A program made the position numbers and the translations under genes. Shown piece after piece: positions 1 through 6,627 of a stretch of 19,043 bases of DNA. This stretch comes from Pseudomonadota bacterium (GTDB lineage: Bacteria; Pseudomonadota; Gammaproteobacteria; Pseudomonadales; Halieaceae), in contig JAUVBI010000028.1 in assembly GCA_030591305.1 (NCBI GenBank), positions 1-19,043 of the forward strand, written 5' to 3'. The stretch's first letter is position 1; every line of letters begins with the position of its first letter. A model generated the notes under the pieces. It saw only the letters and a list, made by a program, of their open reading frames with translations. It was not told the DNA's origin and did not search any database.

Positions 1-2
1 CC

Positions 3-1442
3 CTGCGCGATACCCAGGATACCTTCCTCGCCAGGCATATCGCGACCATGGAGACGCACCCCTCAAATCAATCGGGCTTCCATATGGTACCCGATAGTAT
101 TGAGGCCCTGGCAATCAGGTTACTGCTCGCCGGAAAGGCCGAGCGCAGTCTGGATGTTCAGTACTACATGATAAAAAACGACGTCATCGGTCGTGTATTT
201 TTCTTATCACTCATTCAGGCTGCAGACCGCGGGGTGAAGGTTCGATTGCTGATTGATGATATCAATACGGGGGGTATGGACAAGGGGTTTACCGCTATTG
301 CTGATCACCCCAATATCGAACTGCGATTGTTCAACCCCTTCGCCAGCAGGGGAATGCGCGCCTTCGACATCTGGGACCTTCAACGGCTCAATCGTCGAAT
401 GCACAATAAATCCTTCACGGTAGACGGTCAGTACACCATTATCGGCGGGCGTAATATCTCCACCGAATACTTTGCGTATAATAACGAATATAACTTTGCC
501 GACCTGGACACTCTGGCGATAGGGCCCATCGTGTCAGAAACATCAGATATGTTCGACAGCTATTGGAACCATAAAAAGGCCGTTCCCTTTGAGCAACTCT
601 CCGGGCATAAGCCCGATGACGGTACGCGATTGATACAGGTTCGCGCTGCTCTTGAGGTCAGTACCCAGGAAATAGCCAACAGCCCTTATGCTGACGCGGT
701 ACGGGCATCTTTCGGTGACTACATAAAAGGCGATGAGAGCCAGTTTACCTGGGCCCCCTATCAGCTGGTGTATGACTCACCCGATAAAGTCATTGCCAGC
801 AAGGCGAAAAATGCTGAAAAGATCACAGAACATTTACTACACACTGTACTGGGTGCGCAGGAGTCTCTATTGGTCATCTCCCCTTACTTTGTACCCCTCA
901 AATCTGGCATAGAGGGCATATCCGAATTACAGGACAGCGGTGTCCAGATTGATATTTTTACCAATTCTCTGGCCTCCAGCGACCATATACTGGTGCACGG
1001 CGGCTATGCGCCCTCCAGAAAGCCCCTACTGGAACACGGTGTGCGTTTTTTTGAAATTCGGGAAGATTTTGTGGTGAAAGGCACAAAACACGCCCAGAAG
1101 AGGGAAGCCAACAGCAGCTTACACACCAAGGCCTTTATCGTGGATAAGCGTTACTTCTTTATGGGGTCATTTAACTGGGACCCGCGATCTGCCAAGCTGA
1201 ATACCGAGCTGGGCATTATTATCGATTCTGAGTCCCTTGCCTCAGAAGCGGCAGCAGCGATTTACAAAGCAATACCGCAGTACACCTACGAGGTATTCCT
1301 CAATGAGAAAAAGCAACTGCGCTGGCGAACACACGATGAGAATGGGGTGGCAGAGATTTTTACCAAAGAACCTCACACCAGTTATTGGAGGCGCTTAAGG
1401 ACTAATTTAGGTAAACTGTTACCCATTAAAAGCCAACTTTAA
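3..1442 (+). CDS. Phospholipase D family protein (cardiolipin synthase-like), 5' partial
   Basis: The protein carries two HKD motifs: HNKSFTVD (about residues 119-126 counted from the ATG at 48) and HTKAFIVD (about 359-366). Each is followed by the Gly-rich strand typical of the family (IIGGRNIS and MGSFNWD). Two HKD motifs form one active site in phospholipase D enzymes, where a phospho-histidine intermediate transfers phosphatidyl groups. The ADRGVKVRLLIDD and SLDVQYY segments match the bacterial cardiolipin synthase/YmdC-like branch. The frame is open upstream of the ATG at 48 to the window edge, and the upstream residues (LRDTQDTFLARHIATMETHP) resemble the N-terminal part of this family. 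The true start is therefore probably outside the window, and 48 is an internal Met. A role in phospholipid remodelling is inferred from the family; the exact substrate is unknown. Only 28 bp separate it from the following lipoprotein gene, so the two may be co-transcribed. Confidence 0.9.
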   Translation: MRDTQDTFLARHIATMETHPSNQSGFHMVPDSIEALAIRLLLAGKAERSLDVQYYMIKNDVIGRVFFLSLIQAADRGVKVRLLIDDINTGGMDKGFTAIADHPNIELRLFNPFASRGMRAFDIWDLQRLNRRMHNKSFTVDGQYTIIGGRNISTEYFAYNNEYNFADLDTLAIGPIVSETSDMFDSYWNHKKAVPFEQLSGHKPDDGTRLIQVRAALEVSTQEIANSPYADAVRASFGDYIKGDESQFTWAPYQLVYDSPDKVIASKAKNAEKITEHLLHTVLGAQESLLVISPYFVPLKSGIEGISELQDSGVQIDIFTNSLASSDHILVHGGYAPSRKPLLEHGVRFFEIREDFVVKGTKHAQKREANSSLHTKAFIVDKRYFFMGSFNWDPRSAKLNTELGIIIDSESLASEAAAAIYKAIPQYTYEVFLNEKKQLRWRTHDENGVAEIFTKEPHTSYWRRLRTNLGKLLPIKSQL

Positions 1443-1470
1443 ACACATATTATTGACCACGGAGAACACC

Positions 1471-2085
1471 ATGCGACACCTACGAACCCATAGCCCCCTC
1501 GCTGTACTGGGCGTGTTAGCGCTATTTTTACTTTCTGCCTGCAGCAGTGGCCCACCAAAGCCGGAGCTGGACTACAATCACCAATACGATTTCTCAAAAG
1601 TACGCACGGTCGGTTTTTACAAAAATTCTGGCCAAATATCCGGAGATAATCCACTACTGCTCAGCGACATGCAACGAAACCGGATTGACGATGCCATACG
1701 GGTGGCTGTCGAAAATAAGGGCTTTACTTTTCTGGCAGATGCCGACAAGGCCGATCTACTGCTAACCTGGCACCTGGCCACCCAGCATAAAACCGATGTG
1801 CGTACCTACCAGTCTGCAAGTGTCGGCTACGGTGGTTACGGACGCTATGGTGGCTATAACCGCTACAGTGCATACAACTGCTGGAGTTGCTCCCCCACCC
1901 ACAGTGAAGTTTCTGTGAGCAATTACACCGAGGGTACCTTTATTGTCGATTTGATCGACCCGGAATTAAGGCAGTCGGTGTGGCGCGCAGTAACGCAGTC
2001 AAAACTCAAGGGGAAGAAGAAGCATGAGCAGGCCAGGCTGGATGAAGCCGCCGCTCTTATTTTTGAAGGCTTTCCGCCATACTAA
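1471..2085 (+). CDS. DUF4136 domain lipoprotein
   Basis: This is a predicted 204-residue lipoprotein. A basic, hydrophobic N-terminus leads to the lipobox LSAC, with Cys about residue 24, followed by SSG. This indicates signal peptidase II processing and membrane anchoring. The remainder fits the DUF4136 family: DYNHQYDFSKVRTVGFY near the start, a central ADLLLTWHLAT strand, and a C-terminal GTFIVDLIDPELRQSVWR segment. A Tyr/Gly-rich stretch (YGGYGRYGGYNRYSAYNCW) interrupts the middle, as is common in this family. The ATG at 1471 is chosen because GGAG lies 6 bases upstream; a TTG at 1453 extends the frame by six codons but has no such site. Molecular function is unknown. It probably shares a transcript with the phospholipase D-like gene upstream. 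Confidence 0.85.
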   Translation: MRHLRTHSPLAVLGVLALFLLSACSSGPPKPELDYNHQYDFSKVRTVGFYKNSGQISGDNPLLLSDMQRNRIDDAIRVAVENKGFTFLADADKADLLLTWHLATQHKTDVRTYQSASVGYGGYGRYGGYNRYSAYNCWSCSPTHSEVSVSNYTEGTFIVDLIDPELRQSVWRAVTQSKLKGKKKHEQARLDEAAALIFEGFPPY

Positions 2086-2139
2086 CTCGCCATCTGCTTA
2101 TCGCTTAAGTGAACCCAAATGATGAAGTAAAGTTATAGC

Positions 2140-2166
2140 ATACAGTAACCCTTGAGGTTACTGTAT
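2140..2166. promoter_or_regulatory. Perfect palindrome, candidate HigA operator
   Basis: Arms ATACAGTAACC (2140-2150) and GGTTACTGTAT (2156-2166) are exact reverse complements of 11 bp around a 5 bp spacer. The site ends four bases before the higB ATG. HigA-type antitoxins are known to bind palindromes at their own promoter. A possible -10 (TATAGC, 2135-2140) abuts the left arm, so binding would cover the transcription start. In the mRNA the same repeat would form a hairpin next to the start codon. The operator role is inferred from position and symmetry. Confidence 0.65.
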
Positions 2167-2170
2167 CTCA

Positions 2171-2449
2171 ATGATAGTATCATTCGTTCATAAGGGACTT
2201 GAGAAGCTCTACCACAGTGGTGTTGCCTCCGGCATTCAAACAACACACAGCAATAAAGTGAGGCGCATCCTGCATGCCTTGGAAAAAGCGGAGCAGCCCG
2301 AAGACATGGATTTGCCTGGTTTCAAGTTGCATCCTTTAAAGGGAAATCGCAGGGGCAGCTGGGCCGTATCGGTTAGCGGGAACTGGAGAGTCACTTTTGG
2401 GTTCAAGGGCAGGGATATCCAGAGAGTTAATTACGAGGACTACCACTAA
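2171..2449 (+). CDS. higB: HigB-type toxin (RelE/ParE superfamily mRNA interferase)
   Basis: The protein is 92 residues, the usual length for the family. It matches HigB throughout: [13 protein letters not shown] at the start, a helix near [28 protein letters not shown] in the middle, then [17 protein letters not shown] and the C-terminal NYEDYH. HigB toxins cleave mRNA on the ribosome using a RelE-like fold with basic and aromatic residues in its C-terminal half, and those residues are present here. The stop overlaps the antitoxin ATG by one base (TAATG), giving the toxin-first order typical of higBA. No good Shine-Dalgarno sequence is seen. The nearest GAGG (2154-2157) lies inside the palindrome and 13 bases from the ATG. 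The gene appears intact. Confidence 0.9.
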   Translation: MIVSFVHKGLEKLYHSGVASGIQTTHSNKVRRILHALEKAEQPEDMDLPGFKLHPLKGNRRGSWAVSVSGNWRVTFGFKGRDIQRVNYEDYH

Positions 2450-2733
2450 TGGCCATGCATAACCCACCACATCCGGGAGAGATGCTACGGGAAGATATCC
2501 TCACTCCCCTGAGCATCACAATAGTAGATGCCGCTGACCACCTTGGGGTTAGCCGTAAGACCTTGTCCAAGGTATTAAATGGCCGAGGTGCTATTACGCC
2601 TGAAATGGCACTGCGCTTGGAATTGTGTTTCGGCAAACCCTCTGCAAACATGTGGCTTAGGCTACAAGCCGGATACGACCTTTGGCATCTGGAACAAGGT
2701 GTTGAACTTCACGTCACACCGATTGCTGCCTAG
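2449..2733 (+). CDS. higA: HigA-type antitoxin (XRE family HTH)
   Basis: This 94-residue DNA-binding antitoxin starts with the HigA signature [19 protein letters not shown] helix-turn-helix follows at about residues 25-65 ([33 protein letters not shown]), and the usual [24 protein letters not shown] tail completes it. It should neutralise the upstream toxin and repress the operon through the palindrome before higB. Translation starts at the ATG at 2449, overlapping the toxin stop, which suggests translational coupling; a second in-frame ATG lies two codons later. It is complete and ends shortly before the tRNA promoter. Family identity is clear, but binding to the palindrome is inferred. Confidence 0.92.
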   Translation: MAMHNPPHPGEMLREDILTPLSITIVDAADHLGVSRKTLSKVLNGRGAITPEMALRLELCFGKPSANMWLRLQAGYDLWHLEQGVELHVTPIAA

Positions 2734-2752
2734 GGACAAGCGAGCTCCACTA

Positions 2753-2780
2753 TTGCATTCCACTGTGTCGCCGCTATACT
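2753..2780 (+). promoter_or_regulatory. Promoter of the tRNA-Arg gene
   Basis: A -35 element TTGCAT (2753-2758) and a -10 element TATACT (2775-2780) are 16 bp apart, about 35 bp before the tRNA. The bases after the -10 (GCCCGCCG) form a GC-rich discriminator, a known feature of stable-RNA promoters under stringent control. The start point would be near 2787. This is a sequence-based prediction. Confidence 0.65.
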
Positions 2781-2815
2781 GCCCGCCGTGATGCACTCAC
2801 GAAAAACCTGTTAAA

Positions 2816-2892
<77 letters not shown>

Positions 2893-3051
2893 TATCTACG
2901 CAGTCTATCAAGTAAGCGGATACTAACATAAGGCTTACTTAAGTGCAGTGTAAGTGCATCTAGCCCCATGCCGACCGCTAATAGGCCATTATTAGCTTTA
3001 GCCACGTACCAGCCCCTGTACCCCCCTCTACGGTGTAAATCGGCGTGGTAC
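2893..3051. other. Non-coding stretch downstream of the tRNA
   Basis: I recognise no gene here. An 8 bp inverted repeat, AAGTAAGC (2910-2917) and GCTTACTT (2933-2940), could form a hairpin after the tRNA. No T-run follows it, so I do not call it an intrinsic terminator. Together with the repeat and the brnTA remnant, it makes up the 500 bp between the tRNA and tehB. Confidence 0.4.
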
Positions 3052-3120
3052 TTTGACCCGCTTTCGGCGCCGATTTTCGCCCTAAGTATTTGAATACATT
3101 GAACCCGGCGGGTCAAATTT
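3052..3120 (+). repeat. Repeat copy R1 with 10 bp terminal inverted repeats
   Basis: TTTGACCCGC (3052-3061) and GCGGGTCAAA (3108-3117) are perfect 10 bp inverted arms enclosing 46 bp. The inner part from 3074 (TTTTCGCCCTAAGTATTTGA and the next three bases) is identical over 23 bp to 4060-4082. The similarity continues with a few differences through the CCCGGCG and GGTCA segments. The unit resembles a small REP-like or MITE-like element, but no transposase is present and I cannot name a family. It lies 16 bp beyond the point where the brnA remnant stops. Confidence 0.7.
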
Positions 3121-3130
3121 CAGTGCCGAT

Positions 3131-3163
3131 CTACAGAACGGTGCTTTTTTTAAGTGTTGGCAT
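3131..3163 (-). pseudogene. brnA: BrnA antitoxin N-terminal remnant
   Basis: On the minus strand an ATG at 3163 opens a frame that overlaps the end of the brnT remnant by 14 bases. It reads MPTLKKSTVL and then hits a stop at 3131-3133. BrnA antitoxins typically begin MPxLKxGTVLPTxEED and follow brnT directly, often with overlap, so this is the first ten codons of a lost antitoxin. The break falls next to repeat R1, which suggests that insertion or deletion at the repeat removed the rest. No continuation of brnA was found beyond R1. The match is short, and confidence comes mainly from its position after brnT. Confidence 0.6.
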
Positions 3164-3329
3164 ATCTAGCTACCTCCTTCTTACTTGCTTTACGCAGGCT
3201 AATTACTCGACAAACTTTGCTCCGCATCGTATAAGTCAGCACATGAGGTCGCGTACCTATGTAACCGATGGCTATCATTCTCACCTCGCCATAGTCGGCG
3301 CGCCTATCCTCGGCCTCGATGCAGGCATT
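3150..3329 (-). pseudogene. brnT: BrnT (DUF497) toxin C-terminal remnant
   Basis: Read on the minus strand, about 59 codons match the C-terminal part of BrnT toxins. They include EDRRADYGEVRMIAIGYIG, then HVLTYT, RVISLRKASKKEVARYA and a stop at 3150-3152. BrnT is a RelE-fold ribonuclease toxin of about 90-95 residues. The N-terminal ~35-40 residues, including the usual FEWDEAKxxxNxxKHG start, are missing. The frame has no start codon before an in-frame stop at 3342-3344. Homology seems to end near 3329, just before the tehB upstream region. The gene is therefore a dead fragment, followed by a remnant of its antitoxin. The call rests on motif recognition and was not checked by alignment. Confidence 0.75.
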
Positions 3330-3420
3330 TAGCCGAGTGTGTTAAATTGGCAATACCCATTTAACTGTACCTAAGAAGTAGTAACATACTGGCCCTCATT
3401 TTAAAAACTAAGTGAATACC

Positions 3421-4002
3421 ATGACAGTTGACCTAAATAGCCGTTACAACTTAAATCCTGCGCATAGTGAAGTGGTAGAGGCGTGTAAAACTATTGAGCC
3501 ATGCAATGCCTTAGACATGGGCTGCTCCAATGGACGTAATGCTTTATATCTGAGCCAGCTCGGCTTTAACGTAATCGCAGTAGACAACAACCCTAGCGCT
3601 ATTGATATGCTGCAGAAAATCGTGAGCGAAGAGGGCATAGCCAACATTAAGGCGCAGGTGTACGACATCAATAATTCCGAGATTGGTGTAAATTATGACT
3701 TTATTGCCTGCACCGTAACCTTAATGTTTCTCGACCCAGCTCGTATTGATGCTGTTATTGCCGATATGCAGGATCATACTCTGCCCGGCGGTTATAACCT
3801 GATTGTTTGCGCTATGAGCACTGAAGAACACCCATGCCCAATCCACTTTCCTTTTACCCTAAAAGCAGGGCAGTTGCGTGAGGCTTACGAGGGGTGGGGG
3901 CTAATTAAGTACAATGAAGATGTAGGTACTATGCACAATGGCGCGCAATTGCAGTTTGCGACTATGTTGGCGCAGAAAACTGGCTCGTTAAATAAAAGTT
4001 GA
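3421..4002 (+). CDS. tehB: TehB-like SAM-dependent methyltransferase
   Basis: The protein is about 193 residues, close to the ~197 of E. coli TehB, and matches it along its length. It has the N-terminal YNLNPAHSEVVEA, SAM-binding motif I LDMGCSNGRNALYLSQLGF, the acidic strand VIAVDNN, YDFIACTVTLMFLDP, PGGYNLIVCAMSTEEHPCP and EGWGLIKYNEDVG near the C-terminus. TehB methylates tellurite and related oxyanions with S-adenosylmethionine in the cytoplasm. Its usual partner TehA, a membrane channel, is not in the window. Motif I reads GCSNG instead of the more usual GCGNG. The ATG at 3421 is preferred, and a GTG at 3412 would add three residues; neither has a strong Shine-Dalgarno sequence. The gene lies between repeat copies R1 and R2, which suggests acquisition as a block. 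Its substrate in this organism is not established. Confidence 0.88.
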   Translation: MTVDLNSRYNLNPAHSEVVEACKTIEPCNALDMGCSNGRNALYLSQLGFNVIAVDNNPSAIDMLQKIVSEEGIANIKAQVYDINNSEIGVNYDFIACTVTLMFLDPARIDAVIADMQDHTLPGGYNLIVCAMSTEEHPCPIHFPFTLKAGQLREAYEGWGLIKYNEDVGTMHNGAQLQFATMLAQKTGSLNKS

Positions 4003-4055
4003 AGACCGTTGTGAGAAGCCACCGGCCCTGCCTAACAGCCCCAAGATTCCAGCCG

Positions 4056-4108
4056 CCGGTTTTCGCCCTAAGTATTTGAATATATTGAGCCCGGCGAGGG
4101 TCAGTTTT
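4056..4108 (+). repeat. Repeat copy R2, partner of R1
   Basis: TTTTCGCCCTAAGTATTTGA and the next three bases (4060-4082) are identical to 3074-3096. Similarity to R1 continues through ATTGAGCCCGGCG and GGGTCAGTTTT with a few substitutions and a 2-base insertion. R2 is in the same orientation as R1, 986 bp away. It lacks the outer left arm TTTGACCC, so it is a partial copy. The two copies bracket the brnTA remnant and tehB. Confidence 0.75.
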
Positions 4109-4189
4109 AAGCATGTAAATCAACAATGTAGGGGTTGCCAGACAAGCTGCAAAATACTAACCAATGGCAATGAGACCAGTGCCCGGGGC

Positions 4190-5440
4190 TCATTCTCTTA
4201 GCGCTACAACAGCCAATGACTTTCTAATCAGTTCATTGGAATCCTGGCTTACGCCAGACTCACCGGCATAAATCTGCCAATTGCCTATAGCAGCCTCTAT
4301 TTTTTCAATTACGTCCTCAATATTTTGCTTTTTCAGCTCCGCCTTTTTACCCAATTCAATAAGGTGCGCACGGGTAATATTTTTACCATGCCCCAGCACA
4401 GACGTCGAGTGCTCACCACCGGGCCCGGCACACCAGGTTAAATCATAAGCCGGTGCGAGTTGCCATGACCCATTACGCTCCATGATATAGCTAAATTGCC
4501 GAGCGTGGTCATCACGATTATGAGCGAGCACATTAAAGACAGCGAGCACAAACATCGCCTTGCACTCTCGTTGATCTCGGGTAACTGAGCGCGTGAGCAA
4601 TATGAGGTCTTTATAATCAAGCTGAGGAATACGAATGTCGGTGTAAAGCAAACCACTGGCAGAGTGAACATGCACACGCCGATTGCCCATTCGGTCAAAG
4701 CGTTTTGCTGCAAAATACCTATGCCCATCAGCACCCTCTAACAGCCTGGTTTCCGGCATTATCACACCGGCCTCTTTCGCCATCATGGCGTAGGCCATTT
4801 CAATTGCAGCGATATCTTCCGGATCATCACGCCCAGGAAATTTTACCAACCAGGCCTCATATCCATCGGGAATAACATTGCTGCCATGAACAGCATGACC
4901 TTCATCATTCACTCCAATCAACGCTTTAGGACGTGCACCGCCAGGAGAACCACCCACTTGTCCAAGTCTGGAGACCACATCACCAACATCCCCCTCCAGT
5001 ACAAGCCGAGAATCTGTAGCGAGGCGACCCAGGTCTAAAGCTCCCGCTTCGGCTTCCCACAGATCAATTGCAGGGGCGTAACACAGTGCACCGATACCGC
5101 TGGCCCCGACACAGGCCAAACGGTCAATCGGTGTTAATGTTGCTGGCTCAATATCAAGTTGCCGGGCACGGCGATCTACCAACAACCTACCCCAACCATC
5201 TGGCAAGCTGTCATGGAAAACGCCATGTAAGCCCTCAAATACGCTAGCATCATAAGGTTGTTGTAATCCCGCTGTGGTTTTGTAGTGAACCGGAGAAATT
5301 TCAAGGCCCGACGTTAAGAAAGCATTATCATATTCCAGGTAGGCGATTTTATCCCGGTAAGCCAGCCTGCCTACCGATTGAATATTATTTTCATCCCACT
5401 GTAAGAAAACATTAAGTGGTGTACCGGGCGCTATTTTCAT
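4190..5440 (-). CDS. hipA: HipA-type serine/threonine kinase toxin
   Basis: The 416-residue length is usual for HipA kinases. The N-terminal Couple_hipA subdomain spans about residues 1-110 and includes FHDSLPDGWGRLLVDRR. A phosphate-binding loop GGSPGGARPK lies at about 163-172. The kinase core has WLVKFP (about 197-202) and the family motif FNVLAHNRDDHARQFSY (about 302-318), in which D310 aligns with the catalytic Asp of E. coli HipA. LAPAYDLT follows, with D333 as the metal-binding Asp. HipA toxins phosphorylate an aminoacyl-tRNA synthetase or other translation factor and cause growth arrest; the target here is unknown. The start overlaps the antitoxin stop by four bases (ATGA), so the pair is translationally coupled. 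All expected catalytic motifs are present and the gene looks active. A short hairpin (AATGAG 4169-4174, CTCATT 4189-4194) overlaps its stop but lacks a clear T-run. Confidence 0.9.
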   Translation of the reverse strand: MKIAPGTPLNVFLQWDENNIQSVGRLAYRDKIAYLEYDNAFLTSGLEISPVHYKTTAGLQQPYDASVFEGLHGVFHDSLPDGWGRLLVDRRARQLDIEPATLTPIDRLACVGASGIGALCYAPAIDLWEAEAGALDLGRLATDSRLVLEGDVGDVVSRLGQVGGSPGGARPKALIGVNDEGHAVHGSNVIPDGYEAWLVKFPGRDDPEDIAAIEMAYAMMAKEAGVIMPETRLLEGADGHRYFAAKRFDRMGNRRVHVHSASGLLYTDIRIPQLDYKDLILLTRSVTRDQRECKAMFVLAVFNVLAHNRDDHARQFSYIMERNGSWQLAPAYDLTWCAGPGGEHSTSVLGHGKNITRAHLIELGKKAELKKQNIEDVIEKIEAAIGNWQIYAGESGVSQDSNELIRKSLAVVALRE

Positions 5441-5736
5441 TTAATTGTCCCTCGTTTGGGCTTTGTCTTCACATCCAGCACCTCCTCAAGGCTTGAGAAT
5501 TTTTTCTCAAGAAGCAGGCCCTCTAATGCCGCTTCATCATCCAATGCAATAACCAGACGGACAAAAGACACCAGAGCAATACGCCCTGTGCGTTCAAACT
5601 TTTTAAGCGTCCCAAAAGACACGCCACTCCGACGGGCAAGCCCTTCCTGCGTTAAGCTCTGCGCTAGGCGGCTGCTCTGTACACGCAAAGCCAGCTCGAG
5701 TGCTACATCCTCAGAGGACAAAATAGAAAAGGTCAT
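5437..5736 (-). CDS. hipB: HipB-like XRE-family antitoxin
   Basis: This is a 99-residue helix-turn-helix protein encoded directly upstream of the HipA kinase gene. An XRE-type domain spans about residues 14-65 (LALRVQSSRLAQSLTQ, then LARRSGVSFGTLKKFERTG). The short Lys-rich tail (KTKPKRGTIK) may bind DNA or partner. By family, HipB binds its kinase and represses the operon. The upstream region has a good promoter and spaced direct repeats, described separately. The protein is somewhat longer than E. coli HipB and not obviously its ortholog, so the symbol reflects role and context. Confidence 0.85.
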   Translation of the reverse strand: MTFSILSSEDVALELALRVQSSRLAQSLTQEGLARRSGVSFGTLKKFERTGRIALVSFVRLVIALDDEAALEGLLLEKKFSSLEEVLDVKTKPKRGTIK

Positions 5737-5740
5737 AATA

Positions 5741-5806
5741 GTATCTTTTGTTACCGTATTTATCTATTAACGGATACCATTATATCTATTAATTATAAAT
5801 GAGCAA
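5741..5806 (-). promoter_or_regulatory. Promoter and candidate operators of the hipBA pair
   Basis: On the minus strand a -35 TTGCTC (plus positions 5801-5806) and a perfect -10 TATAAT (5779-5784) are 16 bp apart. This puts the start point near 5772, about 35 bases before hipB. TATCTATTAA occurs twice, at 5761-5770 and 5783-5792. The copies are 22 bp apart, about two helical turns, and flank the start and the upstream edge of the -10. GTATC (5741-5745) and GATAC (5773-5777) form an additional short inverted pair. Binding of the HipB-like repressor to these repeats is inferred. Confidence 0.6.
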
Positions 5807-5901
5807 CAAATAGCTGCTAAGCACCCAGGGGCTGACCTCTTGTACGAGCCGGGCAGTACACACCGTATCACTTACGACATCAGAACGATGCTGACTGATA
5901 A
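5807..5901. other. Stretch between the hipBA promoter and the DUF1254 remnant
   Basis: No gene is recognised. One plus-strand frame is open to a stop at 5936-5938. It reads GADLLYEPGSTHRITYDI and then TMLTDKPDWPGLLRHSL, which has protein-like composition but matches no family I know. It may be another gene fragment in the same decayed patch. Confidence 0.3.
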
Positions 5902-6165
5902 GCCAGACTGGCCTGGATTACTGCGCCACTCGCTTTAGCTGTTGATAAACCAGCGCTTAAAAATGAGCCAATTCATGTAAATGTCGACAACTTTGTTCGC
6001 GCCGAAACTAATATGCAAAGCTATCAAGCAACGCATAGCGCGCTATTAGAATTGACTCGTGGTACTGATGACTTTTCAGGTGCATTTGGCAAAAAATCTG
6101 AGGTTAATCCCGTTCGACACTTAAATGGTGAGTGGGCTTTTCCTGGGCCACAGTTAGTAAAGTAA
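5902..6165 (+). pseudogene. DUF1254 protein remnant with internal deletions
   Basis: This 87-codon open stretch has no usable start codon and follows an in-frame stop at 5899-5901. It contains three pieces that match separate parts of DUF1254 proteins, which are normally over 300 residues. PIHVNVDNFVRAETNM matches the N-terminal region. LLELTRGTDDFSGAFGKKSEVNPVRHL fits the middle part that precedes the usual VDPVRHLIG. NGEWAFPGPQLVK then stop fits the C-terminus (usually DGxWxFPxxQPV). The long segments between these parts are missing, yet the frame stays open. Residues before the first piece (ITAPLALAVDKPA) may be the end of a signal peptide. It is probably a decayed gene. Expression is not indicated. 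Confidence 0.6.
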
Positions 6166-6220
6166 GGGCCGACAAGCACATAGAGGGGCTAACTAAAATC
6201 ACACCATTTTCTGATGGCAG

Positions 6221-6595
6221 TCAAACTTTCTGCTCAAGAACAACGGGCCTCTCATCCCGCCCCAGGCTCCGGCTTGAATCCACCGACAACCACAGCGCGC
6301 GCAGCATATCCACTGCCGCCATGCTCAGGTGCTGCTGAGCGGTTACCATGGCCAATTCTGCGGCCTGCTGCTTTTGTTCGCCGCTCAGGTGTGCAGCCTT
6401 CTGGCTCATCTCTGCATCCACACTGGCCATGAGTATCTGAATTTCACGGGCTACTTCATCTGAAACAACACGCATCTCCGCTATAACCTGTTCGAAATCT
6501 CCAGGCATGGCAAGCATGGCCCTCGCCCCTTTAAGGCTCATGCGTGCAGGCAGCGTGGCAAGATCGATGCCCAGCGAAACCATTTTTCCAATCAT
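6221..6595 (-). CDS. Small helical protein of unknown function, partner of the ferritin-like gene
   Basis: This is a 124-residue protein that I do not recognise. The N-terminus is mildly hydrophobic and basic (MIGKMVSLGIDLATLPARMSLKGARAML). Residues 30-110 look like long amphipathic helices rich in Ala, Glu, Gln and Met (VIAEMRVVSDEVAREIQILM and the Gln/Ala-rich region around EQKQQAAELAMV), and the tail is charged. There is no signal peptide, Cys or metal motif. The composition loosely resembles phasin-like or scaffold proteins, but this is only an impression. GGAG lies 11 bases before the ATG. It begins 32 bp after the stop of the ferritin-like gene on the same strand, so the two probably form one transcript running away from nosR. 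Confidence 0.75.
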   Translation of the reverse strand: MIGKMVSLGIDLATLPARMSLKGARAMLAMPGDFEQVIAEMRVVSDEVAREIQILMASVDAEMSQKAAHLSGEQKQQAAELAMVTAQQHLSMAAVDMLRALWLSVDSSRSLGRDERPVVLEQKV

Positions 6596-6627
6596 TGTGA
6601 ATATTTCTCCGGTGAAGAACGGCGCGA

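Noticed and set aside
1800..1880. Tandem repeat in the Tyr/Gly-rich part of the DUF4136 gene
   Set aside because: The GGTTAC/GGCTAT-like units are short and irregular and reflect a low-complexity protein segment typical of the family, not a DNA repeat element.
2910..2940. Intrinsic terminator after the tRNA
   Set aside because: An 8 bp inverted repeat is present, but the stem is AT-rich with a 15-base loop and no T-run follows.
3090..3332. Plus-strand 80-codon open frame
   Set aside because: It starts at a TTG inside repeat R1 and is antisense to the brnT remnant, which explains the sequence better.
4021..4140. Integron attC site near GCCTAAC (4030-4036)
   Set aside because: GCCTAAC fits RYYYAAC and the block looks cassette-like. 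No matching GTTRRRY occurs at attC distance on the same strand, the R1 region has no equivalent, and no integrase gene is present.
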